A stretch of DNA of 64,000 nt from Cinclus cinclus. Lineage: Eukaryota; Chordata; Aves; Passeriformes; Cinclidae. Both the position numbers and the translations under genes were made by a program. This document shows, one piece after another, positions 48,191-60,778 of this stretch (the stretch's first letter is position 1; each line of letters starts with the position of its first letter). The DNA lies in assembly GCF_963662255.1 (NCBI RefSeq), contig NC_085046.1:141747762-141811761 (forward strand). The letters run 5' to 3'. The notes beneath the pieces are model-generated. The model was not told the DNA's origin and did no database searches. It worked only from the letters and a program-made list of their open reading frames with translations.

Positions 48191-48403
48191 TACCAGCATA
48201 ATTATGCTGGTATAATTATACTAGTTTAGCTATGCCAATAAAATTCTCACTCTGCGGACACTGCTATCCCTGTAAAAAAATACTTCTTTTCTATGGAGCT
48301 CATCTCAATATAATTTAAATCAGGACATTTATCTTGAGATAAGAAGAGAATGGGAAGTTGACTGGCAGGGTGTACTGGGACAGCTATACCAGTATAGTTA
48401 GCC
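48191..48403. repeat. Palindromic, inverted-repeat relic resembling a MITE/DNA transposon
   Basis: A perfect 22-bp palindrome sits at 48191-48212 (half-site taccagcataa). About 150 bp downstream, 'agctataccagtatagtta' (48382-48400) is an imperfect inverted copy of 'taattatactagtttagct' (48213-48231), with 16 of 21 bases matching over the best stretch. Subterminal inverted repeats built from 'accagtataa'-like words around a short internal spacer fit a non-autonomous DNA transposon relic. No transposase is present, and the family name is unknown to me. Confidence 0.45.
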
Positions 48404-49089
48404 ATTTCCATATAGGCAGCTTTCAGTTGTTCACAGGAATGTGAGATTGTGTCTTCTTGATGAAAGCCCTGGGTTTAAGTGTTTTCACATTGCTTCATCT
48501 ACTGAAGTCAGAATAAATAATTATAAAAGAGAATCAGCTCAGTAATAGGATCTGATAAGCATATATCTCTGCTCAGCAAATTGCTGTGCTTGCCTCATTA
48601 GGATTAACCACCCTTCAGACAAAGAAGCCAAGTCACAGCTTCTGAGGATGCAGTGCCAGATGGAAGTTCCTATTCAAAAAATATCTCAGGAGATGTCTTG
48701 GCATCTGCTACTGAAGAATGTTATGGGTAAAACCTTAAGAACCAGCCCAAAAAAGGGGCAAACAGATGCTGGCAAAGCTTTTGTGAGGGTTTCACAAAGA
48801 AATTCTAGAAGTTAATGTTTTTTAGCTGAGCTGTTGCATCTCAAAAGATGAGACACATAGCCTGATGAAGATCCTTTTACCTGGATCTTAATGAGAAAAG
48901 CCTTCAAATTATTGCCATTAAAGTTTTGTCTCAACTTTTCCCTGTGGTTAAGAGACCCACTGCACTTTAAAATCAATCACATTAAGAATTCTATTAGGAA
49001 CTGGGGATCACTCCTGCAATGCATGAAAGACATAAGCAGGAAGGACACTTATCACTGGGCTTTCCTTTGCTGCTTTTGCAAAAACCATG
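48404..49089. other. Unique noncoding sequence
   Basis: Nothing recognisable. A 95-codon plus-strand open frame at 48891-49178 runs into the neighbouring repeat and is not supported. Confidence 0.55.
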
Positions 49090-49420
49090 CCAATACAAGA
49101 CTGAAAGTCTTGGAACCTCCGCCATTCCCTGTTTTCCTCACTATTCCAACTGGAACAATTCTGGGCAGGGACTTGTGAGCTATGTCAACTCTATTTGCCA
49201 TTTGTGTGCACCAGTGCAGGCACCATAGTGTAGATTTGAGGCTAATCTCACTTTCTCTCTTCACTGGATAGCACACACTCAGGTATGGACTTCAGCCAAG
49301 GGCAGTAGAGCAGAAGCCAAGAGGAGGAGCCTCGCAGGACTGAGCAGAGCAGACAGCAAAGCATTAGGAGACACATTTCCTCAGGACTTCTCAAGAGCCC
49401 CAGTGAGGGCTTTGAGCCTG
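49090..49420. repeat. Unclassified interspersed repeat, copy 2 of a related pair
   Basis: Direct-orientation relative of 45812-46155. Matching blocks include 'ggcaccatagtgtagatttg' (49219 on), 'cacacactcaggtatggact', 'gcagtagagcagaagccaag', 'aggaggagcctcgcaggact' and 'gctttgagcctggg'. By eye roughly three quarters of bases match in the core, with indels. The sequences outside both ends of the pair do not match, so the two copies are probably independent insertions or the decayed ends of one element. Confidence 0.65.
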
Positions 49421-52400
49421 GGATGTAACAGGGATAAGATCCATCAAAGCAGCAGGGAAAGGATCAACCGATGGGATAGACCATACTTGAGGTCACTCTT
49501 AGATTAATCCCTTGTGTAATAGAAAGCCTGTGAGAAATGAAAGAATGAAATCCAAGGCAGTGAAAGTGCTACCAAAAAGCTATCTCCAGCTTTTGTGAAG
49601 TGGTATGCTTGGTCTACAGATAAGAGGTTTGATGGACCTTGCTCAAAGGCCTGGCCAAATAAGAAGGAAACACTCATATTAAACTGGTCTGAATTTAATA
49701 ATATATCATGCTTTCTTCAGCATTAACACAGACCCACAGCAGTGACCATCTGTTTCCCAAAAGATGCTCATGGATGTCAACTCTCAGGACATGCTAAATT
49801 CGTCACAAGATGAGGCATCCCTATTTCCTTATGTAATTCATGATCCAAAACTGTGTTCAGGATTGCTCAGCCACTAGATGTCCCTGCATACTACAGGGCA
49901 AAGCAGAGAGGATGATCTCCGGGCCACATCCAAAGAAAAAGCTGGAGAGCAAGCAGCATGGAAGCCTCCCTATTTGTGTGCCAGTTCTCTGCCTAAGTGG
50001 AGGTGGAAATGCAATGATTCTCGCTTGCTGACAGACAAGCAGTTGTAAGCATACCTCAAGGAATGTGCTCCTTGCATGTCCTGGCTTGAATTATTGAGCT
50101 CCAACTTGGGAATATTCACAGAAAAATGGGAAAAGAAGTCCTTTTCTCTTAAATCTCTGAAGAGGCAAATCAGATTCCAGTTTATCCAAAATAAGCTTTT
50201 CTAAACTAACCAGCTTCACCATCCTAGCAGTCTGACCCAGAGTGGAAGCAAAATTCAACAGCAAAAGCTCTTATCTACTCCTTCTGTTGAATAGGTCATA
50301 AAAGGACAGCAAGTGTTCCCTCAAACCCTTTCCCTGTGTTATTTCTGCCATGTGTACTCACATGCACTCTTCTAACAATACTCTTGGGCTCAGGACGTGT
50401 ATTTAGCTCATCAGCAGTTTGGAGCATGTAAGGTCAAGAGCCATAAAAATAGGTTGTGCAAATCTGATGGGGTCTGCAACAAATGCCAGGCTCTGATCTG
50501 ACTGCAGAGGTAGAAATCAATAGATGAGGAACGTGTTTGAGTGGCTGTAGAAATCTTTTATCTTTGCCTGGTGAAAAAACACTTTGACTTGTGAGTACAG
50601 GACTTGTACCATCACACAAGTGTTGAGGACACACAAACACACCAACTTAGAGGGGAAAATATTTAAAATCTCCCTTTTTTCGTGCAAAACACAAACACAA
50701 CTATGGATGTCAGCTTGGAAATGCCCTTTCAAAGAGCTTAATTTTTAGAAGACGAAAGACAGGCCAAACTGAGCAAGCATGGAAGGAAAGCTACATAATC
50801 ACACTTTTGACAAGCTTACCCATGAGATTTCTACCTCTTTTTCATTTTGCTTTCCTAATCCTTCCTTGCTTATAAATAAGGCAGCAGCCAATGGGTCTGA
50901 TCTGAAAACAATGATGCACTGTATCTGCAAACAAGAGTTCTCTGTTGGTATTGGGACCACCATAATATTTTGCAGGAAGACTTACATTTTATATGAAGAG
51001 CTGGTATATAAAGAATTGGTACATTGAAGGATACTTCCAATATAATATCTTATTACTCATCACTGACTCAGTCTGATAATGTAAAGTCAGTGAGAGAAGT
51101 TGCCAGCATTCCTTTGTGTTATAATCATTAAAGAGCAACCGCCAGCGTTCCCACACTTTCAACTTCTGCAAAATTATTGCTCTTTGCCCTTTACCACATC
51201 TGTGTTTGCATAACCAAGTGGTGTTCAGCTTGTCATCACTTCTTTATGTTTTACCTTCCTCCCTCCAGGGCTTTGTTTATGTGTCATCAGAGCAAATCCA
51301 CTTCTGAGGATTAGAACCTCCTTTTCCATAGCATATTAAAGGGATCAATAATTGCCATATTAATTCTCAAGCACGAGCTCTGAAGGAATGAAAAATACCT
51401 GTACAATGAAATTCAATTTTAGGAGAGACAGTTTGGCTAATTGCCTCACACCCTGCACTGAGGGGGTTCCTTTTAGGTAATGTTCAGTGTCAGGTGAAAC
51501 CACCCAGTGTGTAGGCAGGCAGGAAGAAGGTACCAGTGCTTGACCTATGTCCAGGGTCATTGCAAGTTCAACACCAGTCCCCTTACCTCTGGTAGCACAC
51601 ATGTTGCAGTGCCTGTGACTCAGGTCACAGGGTTTAGGAATATGCCATCACTCCTTGCCAGAAAATTTGGGCCATGTCTGCCTTTGGTAGAATTTGGGTG
51701 CTTAGAGCCATGTTCATCACTTCCTTTGCACCCAAGTTCTTGTACTTTCTTTTCCCACTGATATCTTTCAACAGCTTCCTGCTTTCTCCCTTGCTTACAT
51801 CCTCTGAATCACTTCACTTCTCACCAAGGAGGTATAGAGCTTAGAATGAATGTAGGACATCTATGGAAACAGCCTCTATGTCCAAAATGCCTGTTCCAGA
51901 ATTCAGGACCGTGTGATATTGAAGGTGGTGGAAAAATCTATTCAGCCTCTTGTGCTCAGAATTGGGCTCAACCTTTTCTTCTACGAGGAACAGTCAGGTT
52001 TGCTTTACTAAACATCTAAATTGCTGCAGCTCCAAGGCAGACAATGAGGCTCTGGCATGCTACCTCAGAGAGGCTGGATTTATTAGATGTGCTCAGACTG
52101 TGCCTAATACTGACAGCATCAAAACAGCATTTGCTATTCTGACTCCTACATAGATAAGGATGTTAAAGACCATACTCCAGAACCTGTCCAGGCATATAGC
52201 TTTGCCTGCTGTTTCTCAGAACCTAGCCACATGTCCACTCAGTGTATTTCAGAAATTAATCACATCTATAAATGTTCAGTAAACTCCCTGTATTGGCAAT
52301 GAAAAGCAATAGACTCCTCTGTTGAGCACCTAAATTGCCCACTGTCCATTTGGGGAATCCTAGGTGTCCAGCTTAGGTGGCATGAGTCACCCTGATGGAT

Positions 52401-53506
52401 CGGGTGACTGCTGCCATTATCATACCTGCATTTGATGTCCATGGTAAAGTGGCTTGAACATGGATATTTTCCCTTATTTAAATTGTAGTAGCTTGTTCCA
52501 TCACTGAAACTTTTGCATTCAGTTCTTGGTAAGTAAATACAGGAAAGTTGGGATGGTTTCCTTAAACATCAGACTCTGAAATACCTTGTAGGGAAAAATT
52601 CCCTCGACAGCTAAACTACAGATGCTGTAGTTTGCCTGTTTCAACAGCAGGCAGACATTTTCTGGTCTTGATTTCTAAATGGTATTCCACGTCCTCTCTA
52701 AATTTCCTTTTTTGATGTTACATAGGATATTTGCATAAAACTGAGGAGCTTGGCCAAATGCTTCTCTTACCACTTCAAAGCTACTGACCTCCAAGAAGCT
52801 GGACTGGTGTAAATGAGGGAAGAATCTGATGCAATAGATTCAGTGTAATTATATATCCACTGTCCAATACCACCCAGTAGCTGCAGTTCTGTCTGGCCAA
52901 GCTCAAGTTAAGTTTGGACTCAGCACCATGCTAACACTGTCAGACATCTTCTGAATCACAGCTGATTCATGCCCTGCTAGTTAGAAATATAGCCAGGACT
53001 TGCTTTCAGTGGTCTACAACAGACTCCAGTAGATATTTCCTAAAGATGGAGCTTAGACAATATTTTAATACAAAGGAAGTCATGCTATGTTACACTTTTG
53101 CATCCAAGCTGTGGGGAATCCTATTTACTGTTTGATTTCTGATATTACTAAAGGTTGTAGTTAAGATAGAAGGTGAAGTAAATGCAGAAAACCTGGAATT
53201 TACAGAACAAAACTGCCCAAAAATGTTGATTATATTCTGTAAATTAGGAAAACCCTTCTGTTCAGTAATCAGAAGAACAGTCAATTGACTGAAGCAATTG
53301 TGTTTCTTCACATTCCTTGAGACTTGTCATCCTGGTTAATGTCTTGAAATTGTCCCACAAGCAACACTTAGAGTTTTTGAAACAGGAGATGCTAGTTGGA
53401 CTATCTCTCTTTCTTGTAAATGCCCAGATCACTTCACCATAGGTAAATTGTGACATGTGGGCTGAGTCTGAAATGCTGAGTACTTCAGGTATTTTTTAGA
53501 ATAAAG
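49421..53506. other. Unique AT-rich noncoding sequence
   Basis: About 4.1 kb with no recognisable gene or transposon. Open frames are at most 84 codons, many overlapping. A hairpin at 51056-51096 is listed separately. Confidence 0.65.
51056..51096. other. Inverted repeat / potential hairpin containing an AP-1 consensus
   Basis: Twelve base pairs can form between 51056-51068 and 51085-51096 with one unpaired A (51059), closing a 16-nt loop. The left arm overlaps TGACTCA (51064-51070). The stem is too short for a normal microRNA precursor. It may be chance or a paired binding-site arrangement. Confidence 0.4.
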
Positions 53507-53578
53507 TAAATTGGAATACAGAAAATAAATTGGAATACAGAAAGTAAATTGGAATACAGAAAGTAATGGAATACAAAA
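53507..53578. repeat. 19-bp tandem repeat, 3.8 copies
   Basis: Units at 53507-53525, 53526-53544 and 53545-53563 read 'taaattggaatacagaaag' (the first ends in a instead of g). They are followed by a partial unit with small deletions at 53564-53578. Near-identity of the three full units points to recent expansion by slippage. Confidence 0.92.
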
Positions 53579-54659
53579 TTCCTTTATCTGGGCAACAATA
53601 ACAGAATTTCACAGGGCTGTACTATTTGGTTATGCAGCATTCCTTGGGCTCCATTACTCTGTGTCCCCAACAGTCAGCCCTTAATTCTGATCTGTGAACG
53701 TACTCAGACTAATCTTAATTAATCTGATTCATGCTATATTAATGCTCAATTCATCAGGGCATTTCAATATACATACTAATACTAATAATAGATCTGGACT
53801 CAAATTTCAGATAGATCTTAGTTTGTGATACAGACTTCATGGCAGAAGGCCAAATGTGAAAACTGGGACCAAATAAGCCAGCCTTGACTAAAATTAAAAT
53901 CCAAATTTTGAAAACACAGGTTCAGGGATAAGGATATTACCAACTTGCATTCTGATACAGAACATACATTCTGATCTTCATTTATTTTAAATTAAATTGA
54001 GATAAAATTCTGTACATGAGAAAATGGGTCAAACCCATAAGGCTTGGTTCCATGTGATTCTTTTAGGCTACAATAAACATTGTTGACACCAGAATCTTCT
54101 CATGGACTGTGAGCCTGAAAAATCAGAATTTTGGCCATTTGCTCACTTTGCCTTGGATTTCTTGGATTGATCTCTCAAGCTTTGGATCAGAGACATTTTT
54201 GGCCAATAGCTCTTCACCACAGTTGCCAATCTGACTACACTGTATATCTGTGCTTGAATGTGTTCAAATTTCATAACTGCAGTTAGGACAAACCCATATT
54301 CTTTGGTAATTAATAGATGTTAAATTACTGCAACCTGCTTTTTTTGCTATTAGTTTAATAGTTGATTCCAACAAAGAGATGAATTTATTAATTAACTGCA
54401 AATAAATTATTTCACTTTTCACTTCTTTGTATTCTACCAGGATCCCTATATCCTGTTATTTCAGGATGTGGCCTTAATGTGCTATAACATATATAATTCA
54501 TAGAGACACTATCAGATCTACTACAGCAAAATAAGGATCTGGGGAAAAGAGACCTCACACTTTTATGACATGTAATTATTTCAGGTAGCAAACTGCTGCA
54601 GGCAAAGTCTGATACACTTCCATTCACCATTGGCAGGCATACCCATTCTTGAGGGAAGA
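53579..54659. other. Unique AT-rich noncoding sequence
   Basis: No gene or repeat recognised in about 1.1 kb. Confidence 0.6.
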
Positions 54660-54745
54660 CGTGCAGTCTAGTGGCTGGAAGAGTGGACTAACTTTGGTTT
54701 TGAGCTCTCTAGTGACAGTGACCTCATGCAACCCTTTTGAATTTA
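54660..54745 (+). mobile_element. Probable MIR SINE fragment, plus strand
   Basis: 'gtgcagtctagtggctggaa' is followed by 'gagtggactaactttggttt', 'tgagctctctagtgacagtg' and 'acctcatgcaacccttttga'. This follows the 5' half of the MIR consensus in order: GCAGTATGGCATAGTGGTTAAGAG, then GGACTCTGGAG, then GCTGTGTGACCTTGGGCAAG. The A/B-box (tRNA-related) head is degraded. Confidence 0.5.
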
Positions 54746-55670
54746 CTCTGGTAACTCTGAGTGAACGGCAGAGCTATCTTTTAGTGAACTAAGCTATCTT
54801 TCAGGAACTATTATCAGGCTTGACCCATTGATATCAATATTGCCTGTGAGGCTTTGGAATATCACAAAGGAGCACATAACAACAATGAGGATGTGAGGGA
54901 GCAGAAAGAGTAGCATTGCTCCACAAAGAAGTATGAGCTAGGAGCTGACATTAGCACAGGTTATGCTCTCATCCACAGCTCTTGCTGCTCCTAATGACAC
55001 ACTAACCTGGGGTCTCAAAGTTAGGCATGTTTTTTGTCAATCTGAATTTCCACCTGTTAGCAGCTGATGGCCATTTGTTGTCATGACAAAAATTGCCTTT
55101 TCTTGAAAAGTGTCTTTTTGACGTTTTATGTTGTTCCCACTCTGGTTTGTTTTGTATTTTGCTGTTGCTTCAGTTTTGGGGAAGTATTTTTGTTTGTGTG
55201 TTTGTGGTTTTTTAAATTAAGAACAATCGTATCAGTTCCTCCTTATCACTACTCAAAATGTCTTATCCGCTATGTGGCATTTGCTCATTTTACAGCCACA
55301 TCACAACAGTTACACCTAATTAGCCCATGATTGACTAGTGTACACTATTTTGTTCTCTGTCCTTTTTAATAGATGCAAACACAGTTTATAATGAAAATTG
55401 TTGTGATTATTCACTAAGCACATGACCTTGCACCTCATGTAGTTACACACATCCATTTCTATTAGCTCACTCATCAAAATCCTTCCTTGCCTTCCATATT
55501 CTGATTCTCTGCTGTATTGATGATGCCTCTCAACATTGTGTCAACAGCTAATTTAATTTACATGTTCTTCCTGTTTATGTAAAGGTCACTAATTAAAAAT
55601 TTGGCAATGTGTGTCAAGAGCAATCCCTGATGTTTTGTGTTAGTGTCCTCTTCTCACAGGGTCGGCTGAT
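54746..55670. other. Unique noncoding sequence
   Basis: No gene recognised. A T/G-rich patch lies near 55170-55215. Confidence 0.6.
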
Positions 55671-55800
55671 AAATTCATAGAAAATTGAGGTTAGGAGAGA
55701 CTTCTAGAGGTCCATTAGTCCCTTTTTCAAAGCAGCACTAATAGCAAATCTGGATCAGGTTGCTCAACCCATCAAGTCCCTTTTCAAGATGTCAGCAGTT
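55671..55800 (-). mobile_element. CR1 LINE 3' end, about 130 bp, minus strand
   Basis: 'attcatagaaaattgaggtt' (55673 on), 'ggagagacttctagaggtcc', 'attagtccctttttcaaagc' and 'ggatcaggttgctcaaccc' give the reverse complement of a CR1 3' UTR, including the CATAGAA-type terminal unit at the left edge. The right boundary is blurred. Confidence 0.8.
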
Positions 55801-58800
55801 GTTTCATTTCTGCCTAATTTCTTGGGGAAAACTGAATATTTTGAAGTTCCTTTTTTTTTTTTTATAATCTTTTCTATTTCAAAAGTAGTTCTTATCTGGC
55901 AGTATATTTAGATGTTTACCAAAATACAACCATCATGGGGTCTGTACTCCTTCATTTCTCTGGAGGTAAGGAATTTTTTTGACTTCCATTTTGCTATTAA
56001 TTCTGAATATCTAAAAAGGGGCTTTGGCCTATCCAGTGGTAAGGAGGTTTCTTTCATATTTCCGTTTTCTCTAGAGATTATAAGAATTCAAGAAACAAAA
56101 TAGGTGGGCCTTTAAGATGTCAAACTACTCTAATTTCTTCCCTCAATCAAATCACGTGACAAAAAAATTGCAATTTTAATTTCTCTATTAATTATTATTC
56201 TCTCCCATTCCTACAATGGTCATATGAAGTGTCCTGAAATGAAATTTCCTATTGCCACATAGGAGACCAAGTTTGTCATTCTTGAGATTCTTTGTAACTC
56301 AGCTGGAACCTACTAGGAACTTAACACCCACGTACAACAGTGTTATCCAAATACATATTTGCTCAAACTTCCCTGAAGTTCAGTGTTTTGGCAGAATCTC
56401 AGGTACCTATTTTGGCAATTCAGGATCATTTCAGAGAAAATATCAATTCTGAAAAAAGGGGAAGAAAAGAGCCTTTCTGACTGCTATCCAACAGAGTCGG
56501 TGGATAATGAAGTTTGTAATTTGGACCGTGTTTCCTGCTGACCACTAAAGCATTTGCCAGTGCATCAGGCCAATTCTTCCACTACTGTCAACTTCCACAG
56601 CAAATAAAGTTTATGCCTATCAGCAGCCAAACAAAGGTGCCACTAAATGAAGGCAAAACTATAATTGCTGTGCATAGCTAGTGAGAGTTCAGACAGCTTG
56701 AAAGAACAGCAATGAGTCCAGAAGACTTTCATCTTGATGTCACTGATACAACTAAATGTAGAATAGATCAGTGATGACAAAAGTCTTCTGAAAATGCCTC
56801 ATAAGAAACTGGTAGTGCAAGCTGCACTGTTTTACTTGAAGACACAAGGGTAAAGTTACAGTGGCAGAACCTGGTCAGATTTAATCCTACTTGGTGACAT
56901 CAGGACTAGGGTGCTTTAAGATAAAGATCATAAGGTACTTGAAAAGCAGGAATAATAATGTATATTAAATGGAATGAGAACATGGCTTCCTTCTCTTAGA
57001 TGTGTAGCCCGAATTTTTAAGAAATATAGTTTGAACTTGACATCAAATATAGATTTTATAGGTCATTCATGAAACTCACATTTACTAGTATTATCCTTAT
57101 TGATGTTAGAATTCTGCTTTTGGAAGTCCAATGCCAGCCTTTTGCATTTCCATTTTTCTAAGAGCTGCACAGTGGATCACGATCCCTAGGAGCCACTAGA
57201 GCCAGTAGAGGTGGCTCTGCAGTACAAATTTAGAAAGAATTTAGAACTGAGAGACACAGGAATTTTGACTCTGCCAGAGGGCTAGGGCAGAGCTGAAATA
57301 TTTCCCAGCACAGCAATAGGAGGTAAGCTCGTTCCTACTTGCTAAATCATCTGCTTGCTTAATGCCAAAACCAGACAAATCCTTACAAAAATGGTAGAAA
57401 GTAATATGGAAAAAAGCTGCTACAAATGCAATAGAAATTACCTATAATTTTTATACCCGATTGCACCTGGGTGCAACCACAGACATGGAGGCAATGGAGC
57501 GTTTGATCAGTCAGTATTCTTGCCTGAATAGCAAGCATCCAGGAAACAGAATTAGGTTACTGTTTTCTACACAGCTAGAGGTGTCCATGCACGAGCAGGC
57601 ACAAAGTAGGATTCATGAATCTCTTTAGCCATCAGGCAGGAGTGAAAGGTCTTTCAAACACTGGGACTTGGGGTAAGCAAACAGGTACAACGTCAAACTA
57701 TGTCAAATATTTCTTCAATGGATATTTTGTTCTAAATCAAAGCATACTACCAACTAATAAGGTAAACACAATATAGTTCAGTTAGGAAGTAGGTTAAAGC
57801 AGCTGTTCATTTACTTTCTCAGTGTCAGGAACAGGAACTCGGTAAGTTCCTTGAACTCGGCATTCTCTTTTCTTTCAGCTTTATATACATGCCTTCACAA
57901 TCTCCTGCTACATTTTTTCCCCCTACATACTGCAGGCAATAACTATGAAACTCTTTAATTTAACAGTATGTTCTTTGTCCTGCAATTGTTCCTGTTTTGC
58001 AACCACATAGATTATATGTACGGGCCTGTAGGAATAGTCAAACAGTTAATAAGGGTAGGGTTTGGCACGCTTCACTATGTACAAATTCTACAATCAAGTC
58101 CTGACAGGAAAGCTCTGTATCTGCTATGGTTCCCAGTCCTGACTAAAATATGCAAAATATTACTACTGGGAATGATACCTATTTCCCAGAAAGCTGCAAT
58201 ACCAGTTTTTTCTTATCAATGCATCATTGAAACATATTTTGTTTACAGTTTATACCATTTATTTTCCCAGGCATATTAGGTTTTCAGGAGTGATCCATGG
58301 CTCATTATGCCTGTCAAAGGTACAGAGGTACAGTATTTCAAACTGCATTACACCTTTAATGCAGTATAAATGAAAGAACTAAAGAAAGACCTGTACGAGA
58401 TAACTGTATTAACCCCTGAGGTTAAACATCCATCCACATGATTCCTTGGATCTTATGGTTTTCTCTTCAGCCCCTTTGCCTGGGGGTAGTGTACATCCTT
58501 CAGGCAGGCAGAATTGTACTGTGCAACAGGCACAATGTTTAGGATGGAAAGGTGTGCTCTGCAGAACAAATGTACAAACTCAGTTATGGATCCATCTGAT
58601 GAGGAGTGAAATCCAGCATGTTCCCATAGAGGTATGTCAAGAGCAGCAGGAATACAAGAAGGGAAACACAGTAAACAAAAACCGCTTTATTTGTATCTAA
58701 TAAAGTAAACAGTCATCAGTGCGAACACCTACAGAGCCCAGATCTGTAAGGTAAGGAAGTAATATCTTTGCATAACTCCTTTTCAGTCAAGAAAGGTATT

Positions 58801-60723
58801 TAAAACCCTTAATGTGGGCCTGGGCCTCGAACTTGGAGACTTACTGAAGCAGAATCTGAAAATTCAAATATGAATTTTCTTCTCTTTAAAAATTGCCTTT
58901 TAGAGGGAGAATGTCAAAAGACTTGGAATACTTCCTCTGACCTCAGAATACTTTACAAAAAATAGTTGCTTACTTAAACCACTGGAATGCACAGGAGCAA
59001 GTTTTCTCATGAGGCTCATGGTCAGCATAAAACCAGAAGGGAAATAAAACCAGTCAAATATTTTAGATGTCTACGAGGCAGAAGTTTAAGTTTTAAAGAA
59101 ATGTGACAAATTGATTGTTTGGCAATGCTGTTACTCATATTTCAGATTGGAGCCCAGTTCTAAATTCAGCAAGAGTAGGTCTCATCACATTGTTTGTCAA
59201 AGTCCACCCAATCTGCTAACCAGAGTGAACATGGCCTTTCAAAGGAGAAAAATGTTTTCTTATGATGCAGCAGACTCTAATCCTGATTGAGCTTGGAGAA
59301 ACACCCTCACTGATTTTCTCTACTAACATTTACTTAGCTTTGGAGCTCATTATATTTCCTGGGCAGTTTTCCATGTGTATGGGGCCATCTGCCCTGAAAA
59401 TCATAAGCACCAAAGAGCACACTTCATTCTGCTTTCAAAATAAGCACTATAAGGAGAATCTGTGAGAAAGGAACAGCCTCAAGAAAACAGAAAAATAGCC
59501 TAACATAGTGGTCAAAATAGGTGGGAACAAGAGAGAAACCTCACCACAGAGTTCATGAACCATCAGAAATGATGGTGCAATGCTGTTCTGCAGTCCAGCC
59601 AAGGAGAAGGATCAAAGTTCTCTTCTTTATAGCAGCAACTGGAGAGCCAAGATCTCCCAGCTTCCTTTTGCTTTAGGGACAGTCCTGATCACCATGGAAG
59701 TCTTCTCCAGAAGCTTACCAAGTCATCACACTCCTGGCAGTTTTTCTGTAGGAGGGATGAAGAGGACAATTCAAGGTGTTCTGTATGTTGCATTCAGCAG
59801 GTCCTCTGCCCCCTGAAATGCAAGAGGCTGGACAGAAGTAACCAGCTCACCTCTCTCCCTGTGATTTGAGTGTGTGTGTGTGTGTGTGTGTCTGATATGG
59901 GATTTACACAGATGCCATGTGCTCCTGAATCTTTGCCACCTGTGGGGAGACCAAGTCTCCACCCCTATGCTAAGTCCTCTCCCCTTTGGGCTTGGCAAAG
60001 GACAGGTATTTTTCTCATAACAAGTCTCCAAGAACTCAGAAAAGCAGCATCTGTGTGCAGTGTCATATCTCCCAACTTCCCTAGACCTGCTGCCTAATTA
60101 AGCCTGCTTCAGTCCTATGCCCCAGGTAGTCTAGGGTCATTAAGCCAGAGCTAGCTGCTGTTCTTGCCAAAAATGCATTCCTTTGTGCCAGGGGCTATAG
60201 ACAGTAGTAGAAGGTTACACCTCCTGGCAAATACAATGTTTTATTCAGTATGGAGTATTGTTCTAGCTCAGTGGTGTTTAAAGATTTAGCTTTCCTCTCA
60301 CCAAAATTTGTTTTCCTCTGGATAGATCTGTTACATAAATGAGCATATTTACCCACAGCACCACAGGAGACAGATATTTTTACTTTTCATTCAAAATCAC
60401 ATCGCCACTAGAGGTAAGCACTTTTCCCACTGGTAATTTTCCCACTGTGCACAAGGATTGTAGTGATACTCAGGCTAACACAAAATCATCCATGATTGCT
60501 ATAAAAACAATGTCCCTAGAGTATTTATATACATTTACTTCAGTCATTTAAAGGTCCCAGAAATAGGAAGTAAGCAAGAACTGCCCTTAGTGTTTTCCAT
60601 CTAGAAGGCAAATCAAAAGAACTCACCAAATTAAATACATAAACAGTAGACCTTATCTGCTTATATCATTTGGCTGTCTTCCAAGTACTTAGACTTAACA
60701 TTCCCAACAGTTAGAAATATTGT
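55801..60723. other. Unique AT-rich noncoding sequence
   Basis: About 4.9 kb. It contains a T-run near 55849-55863, a small hairpin at 58342-58365 and the GT microsatellite listed separately. Open frames up to 103 codons (57968-58279) have no recognisable relatives. Confidence 0.65.
59871..59891. repeat. (TG)n microsatellite
   Basis: About 21 bp of uninterrupted TG dinucleotides. Confidence 0.93.
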
Positions 60724-60778
60724 TATCTGTAAAGTGCCATGGACATTTATGGTGCTGTATAAATGCATATTATTAATT
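60724..60778 (+). mobile_element. Ancient MIR/L2-type 3' tail
   Basis: 'atctgtaaagtgccatggac' and then 'ggtgctgtataaatgcatat' 'tattaa' closely follow the conserved amniote retroposon tail (TGTAAAGCGCC..., then GGCGCTATATAAATGCA..., TATTATTA). This tail is shared between L2-like LINEs and the SINEs that use their machinery. The body upstream is too decayed to delimit. Confidence 0.55.
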
